DNA from: Gliomastix tumulicola
Lineage: Eukaryota > Ascomycota > Sordariomycetes > Hypocreales > Bionectriaceae
Assembly (NCBI GenBank): GCA_001599755.1
Contig: BCHX01000004.1
Location: forward strand, 558,001-622,000
Direction: 5' to 3'
Length of the DNA: 64,000 nucleotides
A model generated the notes under the pieces. That model worked only from the letters and a program-made list of their open reading frames with translations. It ran no database searches and was not told the DNA's origin. Positions 47,517 to 57,297 of this stretch are shown in pieces. Both the position numbers and the translations under genes were made by a program. Within the stretch, counting starts at the first letter, position 1; every line of letters begins with the position of its first letter.

Positions 47517-49495
47517 TTTGCTGGGCATAACTTCCTGTCTTCCCTACCCCACGCCCTCCTTTCGTTTCTATCCATGCGGGCCAAATGGGGATGACGAAGA
47601 ACTAGACCAAGAGACCCTTGGAGGCATGTAGATAGCCCTAGGGATAATTAAATCTCTTTACCGGAAACAACATTCAGTCGTAGTATATTTTCCTTATCAC
47701 ATTAAGCAAGGGAGGCCTGTAAAGGGCTGTCAGTAACTTCCATAATAAATGAAAATCTTCTATATGTTATTCATTAAGAGTTAGATGTGAGGTCGATATA
47801 GTAAAAATAGAGATAAAAGACATTTTGTTAAGAAGGGTTAACTGCAAGCTGTTAAATGAGAGAGTATATTATATCTATAGTATGGTTAATAGGTACTGTC
47901 TTGGTTCCTGCACGAGTTGCGTAGGTGGCACATACTAGTTGGTGTAAGCATGTGTCGTGTGTTTATGGCGTAGGCCAGCATGTGCCAGCAAACTAAATGC
48001 ATCAGAAAGCTTTACCTCTATAATACATTAACGCCTCGTGCACAATGACCCGTTCGTTACGGAAGCGAACAAGAGAACAAAAGCTATCACTGAGTCCAAG
48101 CTCCTTGGGGTGATTCTCAGGTATCGGAAAGGCATCGAGCTACTCATGGATATCGATGAACGAGTATGTGTATCTCGCAAGCGCCAGAAGCCCTTTCGAA
48201 TCGTTTGCCTCCAGAGGAACAAATAATTTTTTAGAGCTTGAAGTATATGGCAAGATTTGAGTACTTGTAAGGGTAGAACTATCAATGACTGTTGGGAAGG
48301 CGACGGGACGCTAACTGTGAGGCCACATCAAAATGTCAGTAGGGCCACAAGAGACGCTGCTAACACCAATCTAGACACCAGTACAAGATCGCTCGCGGCA
48401 TTTCTGTCATCGGCATCGCCGCCTTGCTCAGAAGGTGACGAGGTTCCATCATTGTCTGACGTACCGCCGTTCTTATACTGCTTGATGACGAAGTCGACAA
48501 CTTCCTCGCGGGAGTATATAGAGGAGTGCCACGGCACTGGCTGATCTTGCAAATACTCCGTGCCTCATGACAAGCCCTCGCACTCCACACGGCCAAGACC
48601 CAGTTGTAGTAAATTTCTCATCAAAAGCATGCATGGGCTTGCGGAGTGACCATACTATTCAGCCTGATGTAAGTGACGGAGCCTTTGATTTGGTTGGATG
48701 GAGACTGAATCAGTGTCGAGCTACCAAAGTCCTGATTCTTTGCTGCGGAGACGTCACTCCGCCCTGCAAGTCGGTGATTCGGCCCTGTAAAGAAGTCAGA
48801 TCAGGGCTGTCCAGGACCAATCAGCACCCTTAGCTTACGAATTGTAGTATTTTCACTCTGCGGCTTGGAATTGTCAGCGTAGTTGCCAACACGCTCGTCG
48901 AATTGAATCAGCCCGTCAGATAAACGCACTTCGCGCCAAGTCCCCTCGTCTTTTCAGCTGACAGCAAAACATCCCCTCCTTTTCGACATCTGAGAAATAT
49001 TGAGTACAATCTTCCTTGAGGCATTCTCGGTGCATGGTTCTCGACCTTTCGAGCGCCATCGAGTCACCCAGTGCTCTTATCTGTCTTTCGCCCTGCCACC
49101 GCTTTGCTCAAGACGGGGTGGTTTGTGGTATCGCGACGCGCATCTTGGCTATGCTTTTGCACACTTCACGTGCCCGCAGCCTGCAGACTGTATACCAGAA
49201 CTGCCATCAACAAGCCTCCACTTGCGAACATCTTCCCAACTTGAGACTTGCAGGCTTCCCCACAGGGCCTCTGTTCAGTTGGCCGTGTGGCCAGGTTGTA
49301 ACGCTGCAGGCCGCAGTAAGACTCGGCTCTTTCGATTACTGAACCCCCTCAAGACTGGAGCGAAATCAGCTCCCCGCAGATGCCCAAATACTTAATGACG
49401 AGTAAGATCGCCACTCACCATCATTCGAACACCTACCAGATATCGACAAACGTAATACCCGTCAGTGACCACCGATCAAGGACCTGCCTCCCACG
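47517..49495. other. AT-rich intergenic stretch before the serine hydrolase
   Basis: Bases 47600-48030 are markedly AT-rich compared with the rest of the window, with TATATTATATCTATAG-like sequence and many ATTAA/TTAAT runs. A minus-strand frame at 48328-48552 ends in a hydrophobic tail but has no ATG. The stretch 48860-49495 looks like the promoter and leader of the hydrolase gene. Confidence 0.5.
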
Positions 49496-51127
49496 ATGCA
49501 AACCAGCATCAAATCAAACCAGACAGAGGCGGAGACGGCGGAGACGGAGCGCCTGGCCCTCGAGAGCCGCCTTTCCACCATCAGTAAAATCTTCGCGACC
49601 ACCCATCAGCCAGGCTTCTCCCTGGGGGTGTTGCACCACGGTGAGGTCATCCTCAAGCACAATTCGGGCGTCCAGGACATCACCACTGGCCAGTGTCCGA
49701 CAAGCGATACCCTCTACTGCATTGCATCTCTCTCTAAAGGCTTTGTCGCCGCTGCCATGGACCTTCTGGTCCAGCGAGGGCAGCTCGAGTGGGACACGCC
49801 CGTCGCGTCGATTCTTCCACAGTATGTGAGATCTGACGGTGACGTGATGCTGAGTGGGATGACGCTGCGAGACATATGCTCCCACCGAACAGGTCTCTCT
49901 GGCTTGAACAGCATCATCCAGGGCATGGACGGTCGCATTCTCTTCCCTAAAAGCGATGTCATTAACATCGCCAACGGCCTGCCAAAGAAATCTCAATTTC
50001 GATGCGGCTTTGAATACAACAATGCTCTTTACGAGCTCGCTGGCTGTGTCATCGAGCGCGTCTCTAAATGCACAACCTGGGGCGATTTTCTGGAACGCAA
50101 CATATTTGAGCCTCTGGACATGTCGCGCACCACAACCGCGAGGAGCGTTCATCGAACCGATAGCAACGTTGCTAAGGGCTATACGGCGCTGACTGATGAA
50201 TCTCTCTATGAGGTACCTCCGACGGAATTGTCCGAGCATTCAATGAACGGTGCCTCGGGAGGCATACGCAGCTCCGTCAACGACCTCTTGAAGTGGTGCT
50301 CATGCCTTCTTGAATCCTTTCACGGCAGGAGATCCTCCGAGAATAGTCCCATAAGGCCATACAGCTCTCTCTTCGACAGAGCCACCGTGGTGAATCCAGC
50401 CTCTATCCAGGATGGAGACTACTGCAGCGGCTGGTGCTACCACCAAATTCCCTCCAAACTCGGCCTCATATCCGCCAATCGTGACCTCGAATCTCCGATT
50501 CTCGGCGCCCAGTCCAAGTCGTTCGTCATATATGGCCACCAGGGCGATGTCCCTGGGTATACCTCCTCGCTCTATCTGATTCCGCACACCCGCTCCGCCG
50601 TCGTCATCCTGTCCAACGGGACTGGTCACTCCGACGCCACGGACTGGGCGGCGCAGGACCTCATCCAAGCCATGTACAGCCTCCAGCCTGTCATCGACTA
50701 TACCGAGGTCGCATTCCGCTCCGCGGCACGGTATAGAAGACGGTTTCAGGAGAGGCTCCTTATGCCCCTGCTCGAGAACCAAACTCCAGGCACACCAACT
50801 CCGACTACTGCCGAGTTTGTGGGCGAATACAAAATGAAAGGACTTCCCGCAGCGACTTTGACTTTGATTGCCGGTTATCCCACTGGTCTGGCCATGAGGA
50901 ATAACGAACAACAGGATCAGCAATACGCTCTATACCATCATCACTATGACACTTGGTATTACATCCCTCCCAAGTATGACGAATACCTTAAACGTGCCCT
51001 GTATCGGGGGAGCTGGAAATCTCTTCTCATCGCTTTCGAAAGGAATTCAGAGGGGCACGTGTGCCGATTGGTGTGGAATTCGGATGGCGTGCCTGTCATT
51101 TTTGACAAGATCGATGAGAGACTATGA
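49496..51127 (+). CDS. Class C beta-lactamase/transpeptidase-fold serine hydrolase
   Basis: A single exon of 543 residues. The three catalytic signatures of the penicillin-binding protein/AmpC superfamily (Pfam beta-lactamase, PF00144) are all present: S78-L-S-K81 (SxxK nucleophile), Y174-N-N176 (YxN base), and H348-Q-G350 (HxG, replacing KTG). Supporting motifs include ICSHRTGLSGL, GFEYNNALYELAG and NGASGGIRSSVNDLLKW. After about residue 440 comes a beta-rich C-terminal domain as in many AmpC-like esterases. No signal peptide is visible, so it is probably cytosolic. Fungal relatives include esterases, D-aminopeptidase-like enzymes and acyltransferases of secondary metabolism such as LovD; which activity applies cannot be told. 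It lies between two small related membrane-protein genes and downstream of the prenyltransferase. The start is the first ATG after the leader; it precedes a Glu-rich helix. Confidence 0.9.
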   Translation: MQTSIKSNQTEAETAETERLALESRLSTISKIFATTHQPGFSLGVLHHGEVILKHNSGVQDITTGQCPTSDTLYCIASLSKGFVAAAMDLLVQRGQLEWDTPVASILPQYVRSDGDVMLSGMTLRDICSHRTGLSGLNSIIQGMDGRILFPKSDVINIANGLPKKSQFRCGFEYNNALYELAGCVIERVSKCTTWGDFLERNIFEPLDMSRTTTARSVHRTDSNVAKGYTALTDESLYEVPPTELSEHSMNGASGGIRSSVNDLLKWCSCLLESFHGRRSSENSPIRPYSSLFDRATVVNPASIQDGDYCSGWCYHQIPSKLGLISANRDLESPILGAQSKSFVIYGHQGDVPGYTSSLYLIPHTRSAVVILSNGTGHSDATDWAAQDLIQAMYSLQPVIDYTEVAFRSAARYRRRFQERLLMPLLENQTPGTPTPTTAEFVGEYKMKGLPAATLTLIAGYPTGLAMRNNEQQDQQYALYHHHYDTWYYIPPKYDEYLKRALYRGSWKSLLIAFERNSEGHVCRLVWNSDGVPVIFDKIDERL

Positions 51128-51924
51128 TGTAGAAGAATACCATTAGACGTATACAGTGCCAGTAAGATGGAGGGTGAGGCTAGGAACATTGTACGTAGAA
51201 GATGTTACTTCCCTGCTCTGTAAGGTTAAAGGGGTTATCTAAGATTCATTGGTCTCGGATGTCGAAGTGAAAGGGTTTGACTGCCTCTCGTAGGATAACT
51301 ATACCAAAAAGTGCCACATTATTCTCAATACTGAAACGCTGGCAGGGCAGAGGCAGAAAAGGAAGTATTGAGGCTTGTTCTCAGGGCCTATGTAACTACG
51401 AAGACGTAAAGTGAGGCGCAATCTACGGCCACTGACGCGAGTAGAGAAGTTGTAAATGAGGCACAAGGAACCAACAGGAAGCCCGTATCCATCCTAGACC
51501 TTCGTTTACATTTGGTAATCAGATGAAAACCATTCATAAGTGAAGTCCGCTGTGGAAGCATGTTCTGGGCAATGTTCGGGCGACGCATATGTGTCCTCCT
51601 TCGAGTTATGTTCTTCATGTGAATGTACTGTACTCACTTGCGTCCGTTTTCAATAGTATTAATGCGACATTGTCAGCTTCCCGCCACAATGCTAACACGT
51701 ATCAAACTCATGCAACATGTTCATGCTCTACTGACGAGCCAGGTGCGCCTGATCCCCGACAAGGGAGCAATGAAACCGAAGAACTGCTCTCTATTATCAC
51801 ATAGTATAAATAAAGCTATTTAATTAGGCCCGAAATTTGTTTAAATTATCCAACAAAGAAACTCCCCAAACAACAAAAGGCAATATTGAGTAACAATACC
51901 TCACTAACAAGCAGATAGTTGCCC
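51128..51924. other. AT-richer intergenic region
   Basis: About 800 bp between the hydrolase stop and the small membrane protein. Bases 51800-51910 are strongly AT-rich. No gene is seen. Confidence 0.5.
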
Positions 51925-52191
51925 ATGTCTGGGCACAAAGAACGTATTCGCCGCAAGTCGCGGCAGTTCTTGCGTAGGTTTTGTACCCGGGCCGGCTTGC
52001 GCAAACTTGTTAAAAATGCCATACTTACGACTCTCGGCGTGGCTTTTCTGCCAGCAATTCTGTTGGCAGAACTAGTTATTTCGGTTCTTGACATCAAGGA
52101 CAAAGATAAACGGAGGCGTGTATTGTCCTTGGCGGCACTCCTTTGGGCCCTTGCCTTATTTGCTGTTCTTGTCCTTGTGCTTATGGTCTGA
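51925..52191 (+). CDS. Small membrane protein, paralogue of the one at 47181-47516
   Basis: An 88-residue frame from ATG 51925 to TGA. It has an Arg/Lys-rich N-terminus (MSGHKERIRRKSRQFLRRF), a hydrophobic helix at about 33-52 (ILTTLGVAFLPAILLAELVI), a short charged loop (LDIKDKDKRRR), and a hydrophobic C-terminal helix ending in VLVLMV. It aligns by eye with the protein at 47181 across the first helix and loop: GVA, Pro, L-x-AE, I, then I-x-D-x-x-x-R. The N-terminal basic region is shorter. No known family is recognised. The shared architecture and sequence on both sides of the same hydrolase gene make it more likely to be real than an isolated short frame. Function unknown. Confidence 0.45.
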   Translation: MSGHKERIRRKSRQFLRRFCTRAGLRKLVKNAILTTLGVAFLPAILLAELVISVLDIKDKDKRRRVLSLAALLWALALFAVLVLVLMV

Positions 52192-53017
52192 AGTTAGTAG
52201 GGAGTATTACCAAAGACTCAGCAGTCGATTATTAAATAATAGGTGGCGCGATACGTAGTAAAGTGTCAACGCCGGAAAAGCCCATAGATCTAGCGATGCT
52301 ATTGAGTATTGCCCAAAAATAGTAGAAGAACGTACTAGATGGGAGGCTTTTGCCGGCTCATGCTTGCCGGAACTTTCCAACGCCCGCGTTGTGTTGTGAT
52401 AGCAAGTAAAGGGTGACGTGCTTCAGCAAGGTTAATGCTGACCTGGTCCTATATCATGAGATTGGTGTTGAGTATCTATGCTTGGTTTGTTATATCGAAC
52501 AACCTACGTGAACCAGGATGTGAAGACTAGCATGGCGGATATAGTTTCCTCTTGGGGGTGTTTTAAGCCTCGAGAGTCCGACGACGATGAACAAACATCT
52601 TGACTGCCATCTCGCGTACTCTGGAGCTAGTGCCGTACGCTGGAGAGCAGGAATCATCCGTGAACGTACGTCAAGGGACCTGCCGATATTCCATGCTGAT
52701 CTTAGAACACTGGGGCGGCAATCAAGACAATGCCGTAGCTAAAGATCCACCACGAGGGCTACAGCCATACTTAGTTAAGAGGTTGACTCAACTTCCACCA
52801 GCATGGACTGCCTCCGTAGCTCATGCTGACCGAGAACACTGCTGCTCGGATGTAGTAAGACGTGGTCTGAGAAGGCCCACACCCCTTTGTCCCGCAGTTA
52901 TGGTACTTCTGATTATCTGTTAACATGCGTCGGTATCGAGACAATAGAAAAACGTTGATGTAGTCGGTTGCTAATTACTACAGTGTGGACTAAGTCATAC
53001 AGAGCTCCAGCGTGAGC
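52192..53017. other. Intergenic region, no supported gene
   Basis: About 830 bp between the small membrane protein and the NDUFS3 stop. AT-richer in its first half. Nothing recognised. Confidence 0.5.
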
Positions 53018-53948
53018 CTACTTCTTGGGCTCCTCCTTCTCCTCCGGCTTCGGTGTGGGCAGCTTAAACGACTCAGGCGTGCGCTCCTCACCAGGACCGA
53101 TCTGCTCCCAGGCGCTGGAGCCTCCCTCGAAGTTGCGGAACGCCTGCGTCAGCTCGAGAGGCTCCGTCACGATTCGCTTCTTCTCCTCGTCGTATCGAAT
53201 CTCGGTATATCCCGTAAGAGGGAAGTCCTTGCGCAGGGGGTGGCCCTCGAAGCCGTAATCGGTCATGATACGTCGTAGATCGGGGTGCCCGGCGAAGAAG
53301 ACGCCGTACAGATCGTACACCTCGCGCTCGTACCAATTGGCACCGCCGAAGAGCTTGGTGATGCTGGGAACGGGGGAGGCCTCGTCGGCGTAGGTCTTGA
53401 CTCGGATGCGAGAGTTGTGGCGGACGGAGAGCAGGTTGTAGACGATCTCGAAGCGCTTGTCGCGGGTGGGGAAGTCGCAGGCAGTAACCGTGCTGACCTG
53501 GGTGAACTCGGCAGCCGTGTTGTCTTGGAAGGTCAGTACCTTACGATAGACTGCCACAATGGCGAGCATGACACGTACATTTGAGGAAAGAGAAGACCGG
53601 GATGACACCGGAGGGCGAGATGTAAATGGTGAGTTCGTCCTTCCACACGGAGAATTGCTGGACGAACTTGGGCAGGCAGCCCATCAGCCACGCGCCATAA
53701 CGGTGCAGGTTGTCCGCCTTGCTCTGGTACTTGTCGGCCGGGTTGACAATGGGTGCCTTGAGAGTTCCAATGTGGTCCCGGGGTGCGTGACGCAGGTTCG
53801 GGGCGTCCTTTGGCATTGCGACATATTGGGCCGAGGTGGTGGACAGGCAGCGCAGAACCTGCTCATTGCGGCACGGCGTTGAGGGCTTAGCCGGCCGGAG
53901 AGCTGAAGCGAGAACCCCGCTGCGAGGGATACGGGTTGCCATGGCCAT
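53018..53948 (-). CDS. Mitochondrial complex I 30.4 kDa subunit (NDUFS3 / NuoC homologue)
   Basis: Two exons (53948-53579 and 53523-53018) joined across a 55 nt intron (GTACGT donor, TACTGAC branch site, CCAAG acceptor) give 291 residues. The junction yields VIPVFSFLKYNTAAEFTQVS. The N-terminus is Arg/Ser-rich without acidic residues (MAMATRIPRSGVLASALRPA), a mitochondrial presequence. The conserved NuoC/NDUFS3 core follows: YNLLSVRHNSRIRVKTYADE, NWYEREVYDLYGVFFAGHPD and RRIMTDYGFEGHPLRKDFPL. This subunit sits in the peripheral arm of NADH:ubiquinone oxidoreductase near the iron-sulfur chain and is needed for its assembly. The start is the first of two nearby Met codons of the presequence. 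The gene is divergent from NOT4 with 334 bp between start codons. Confidence 0.95.
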
Positions 53949-54282
53949 TGACGTGGCTGTTGGAGGCCAATTGGCGAAGTTCAATGGACGGTAGGATGAG
54001 GTCGACGCTCTCTCTCTCTCGACTTCTGATTGTGAATTGAAACGCAAGAGCTCCCGTTGGACGAAATCTCCGAGAATTTACCGGACGAACGGGTCGCGGT
54101 CATGTGATTTTTGGAGGGCGCTAAGCTATTGTGGGCCTAGTCCCGTTTTTCACGTTCGTGTGCTGGGTTCTCGACTACTGTTTGTCACCTCAAACTTTCC
54201 CGAAGGAAATGCTCAACAACGCTCACGATCCTCCTCTCAACAACACCCTTACTCGTCACTACCCCTCCACAGACTACTCGCG
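53949..54282. promoter_or_regulatory. Compact divergent promoter of NDUFS3 and NOT4
   Basis: Only 334 bp separate the two start codons, so both genes must share or tightly interleave promoter elements. A CT-rich leader precedes NOT4 (54205-54280) and a GA/CT-rich leader precedes NDUFS3 (54003-54025). Confidence 0.6.
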
Positions 54283-56796
54283 ATGGCACCACAGGACTCG
54301 TTTATCGACGATGAGGTCGACACCTGGTACGTGCTGCCACGCCCTGCGGACGCGTCCGCGCGCCAGTACCCAATATTGGGCCTGACGACGAGTCCAAAAG
54401 CTGTCGGAATACTCGTACTGACCTGCTTGCTAGTCCCCTCTGCATCGAGGAGTTCGACCTCTCAGATCGGAATTTCCGCCCGTGTCCCTGCGGCTACCAG
54501 GTTCGACAGCCTCGTTCATGTCCCCCTCAAGGAAGCCCGACACTAATCCTCCCTCCCTCCGACAGGTCTGCCAGTTCTGCTTCAACAACATCAAGAACAA
54601 CATGAACGGCCTCTGCCCAGCATGCCGGCGGCCGTACGACGAGAAGACTATACAGTGGAAGGTAGTCACATCGGAAGAGTGCGTCATCTTGCCCGCCCTG
54701 CCGTGAGCTCGCAGCGAACTGACCCTCCCCCCTCTAGAGTGGCGGAATTCCGCGCGAACATCCAGAAGAACCAGAAGAAGCGCGCACAAGAGCAGCGCCA
54801 GAAAGAGGTCCAGAAGCGCGAGGCCGAGAAAGAAAACCGCAAAAACCTTGTCGGTGTCCGGGTCGTCCAGAAGAACCTCGTGTACATCACGGGCCTCGCA
54901 CCGACCCTCCGAGAAGACGAGCTGCTCAAGAGCTTGCGAAAGCCGGAATTCTTTGGGCAATACGGCAACATCCAGAAGATCTCGATTAGCAATCGCAAGA
55001 GCCCAGATGGTCAGCACCAGTCACTCGGCATTTATGTGACGTTCGAGAAGCCGGAGGAAGCCACTCGGTGCATCCAGGCGGTGCATGGCTCCCAGAACGG
55101 CGACCGATATCTGAAGGCCCAGTATGGAACGACCAAGTACTGTTCAGCATGGCTGAAGAACGAGAAGTGCAACAACCCCGGTTGTATGTTCTTGCACGAA
55201 CAGGGCGACGAGGAGGACAGCTATACACGGCAAGATCTCTCGAGCATGAACAGCATCGCCACCCAGCGGCCTCTGCCTGGCGGTGGCGGCGGCGGCAGCA
55301 GCTCTTCCCGGTCGGCTTCCAGACAGCAGATGACGCATCCAACGCCGCCGCCCGCGTCCCAGGCGATGGCGCGCTCGTCAAGCAAAGAAGGGTCGGACGG
55401 CGGGGTTGACACGTCAGCCCTCCCCTCATCAGCGAGCTGGGCTCGGAATCCCCAACGCAGCCGACGGGGCAGCCACGCGACGAGTGCCGCTGCCTCCAGC
55501 CCCGCGGTTTCCATGTCCCAGCCAGCCACGACGAAGTCCAATGAAGAGGCCATTGAAGACCCCGAACCGACTCCCGTGCCTCAGAACCGCCGACCGAAGG
55601 AGACGAAGCCCGCGAGCTGGCTGGATTCGGTCCCAGAGAACTCTCTCCGTCTCCTCGTCAAAGCCTTGGAGAGCCTGTCGCTCCCTAACGTCTCAGAGGA
55701 CATTGACTATCCCCCTCTGTTCGATACGCTCGGTGGCGAGAGGAGGCGAGCTATGCGAGAGGAAGAGGATGTCCACCTCGGCGAGGACCAAGAGGACCGC
55801 GCGGAACCTCAGGAGCTATCCGAGGGTGAGCCCGAGGCTGGCGGAAGCCTCGCGCTAGGAGGCGAGCCTGAGGAGCGAGACAACGCCAGCGAGAACCACA
55901 ACCGAGCTTTCGAACAGCGGCGACCCGGGACACAGCCTCCGATCCAACGCAACGCCACAGACAACCTGTTCGGGCCGGCCATGGCGGGGGCTGGCTTCGG
56001 CGCTAATCCACGAACGGTGACGCCTCAGCAGCTTCTTCGTTCTCAGGGTGGATTTGGGGACCAGATGGTCCAAGGCTTCTCGAACCAGAGCAACATGTTC
56101 CAGTCTCAGGGCCACAACCGCCAGTCATCGCGGTACAACTTCGCCAACGAGAGCGGCACCTCCGCCACCAATGTCAAGCTGGCAGCCAACCCGCGAATCA
56201 TGGCGCAGCAGTCGTCCATGATGCCCAACAGCTTCCCAAGCCAGGGCGCGAGCCAGTTCTACAGCTCCTCCATGCCAGGGCCGCCGCCTGGACTTAAGTC
56301 GACAGGAACGCCGCCCAACATGTTCAACCAGGGCGGCTACGGCGGCGCAGCTGGGTATGGTGGCCTTTCCAAGGACACGTCGAATGATCTGCTGACTCTG
56401 CTCGGTCGTAGTCGCGGTGGCAACGGTCCTGGCAACGATGCAGGAAAGCGTGAGTACATGATCTCTTCTTTCTCCAACCAGTATCCATCCTCGTCCTCTA
56501 CCCCAGCTCCTGCCCCCGGCCTCCCAGCGTCGCTCTACGGCAACCAAGCCGGAGCCTTCCAAGACTTCGGATCCAAGCAAAAGAAGAAGGGGAAGAAGCA
56601 CAGACATGCTAACACTTCCTCCTCAGGGGGGAGTGGTTTAGTTGATCTTGTGGACCCGAGCATCGTCCAAGCGAGGATGCACCAGTCACAGAGCAATGCT
56701 GGAGCCGGCCATGGGTTGTATGGTGGTCAGAGTCAAGGTGGGTACAACCCCAACATGATGTACAACAACAATGCCAGTTATACCCGCGGGTGGTAG
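54283..56796 (+). CDS. NOT4: NOT4, RING E3 ubiquitin ligase of the CCR4-NOT complex (conserved part, short form)
   Basis: Exons 54283-54326, 54434-54500, 54566-54678 and 54738-56796 with introns of 107, 65 and 59 nt give 760 residues. Order of domains: a C4C4 RING finger at about 15-60 (CPLCIEEF, RPCPCGYQVCQFCF, GLCPACRRPY), a basic coiled linker at 80-118, an RRM at about 121-205 (LVYITGLAP to YLKAQYGTTKYC), and a CCCH zinc finger at 209-230 (YCSAWLKNEKCNNPGCMFLH). A long disordered region with Gln/Asn/Gly-rich stretches then ends in NNNASYTRGW. Not4 is the ubiquitin ligase of CCR4-NOT, acting in co-translational quality control and mRNA decay. The RING cysteines are built across two splice junctions, which confirms the exon choice. 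An alternative donor near 56450 or 56738 would bypass the stop and splice to 57298, adding a large C-terminal region (separate entry). Confidence 0.9.
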
Positions 56797-57297
56797 TTTT
56801 GTCTTTCTGTCTTTTCTTTCCCTTTTCTCTCTCTCATGTACATGTTTGGCGTTCTTGAGGGAATCATCGCTTTCCAGAGGGGATATATGAGTTGGGTGGC
56901 TTCATGCCGGCATGAGTCGCAGGGCAAACCAGCCTTAATGCATCTTTTCGTCGTTTTCGTTTTGCTCTTCGCAAGAGTCGAGCCTGGTTCTTATCAGGTT
57001 TCTCGGGGGTTCAAGCCAGGCAAGCCATCACCGTCTTCCACAAGTTACCCGTTATGTACGTTAACAAGTCACGTTCAACGCCGCCTAGGTCGGGCAGGCT
57101 GATTCTTGGTCAAGAATATACCATGCTGCACCACTACTCTCACTCTTTTCCCCTCTGTCGTTTTCCTCTCCTCGTGTGGAAGGCGACGATGGCTGCCGTA
57201 GCATGATTCCCTCCCTGTATCTAATTCTTTTTGGCTTTGCGTAGATGTTGTCTGGACTCATTAGTAAGGGAACGTATGCTAATGATCCGTGGTTTAG

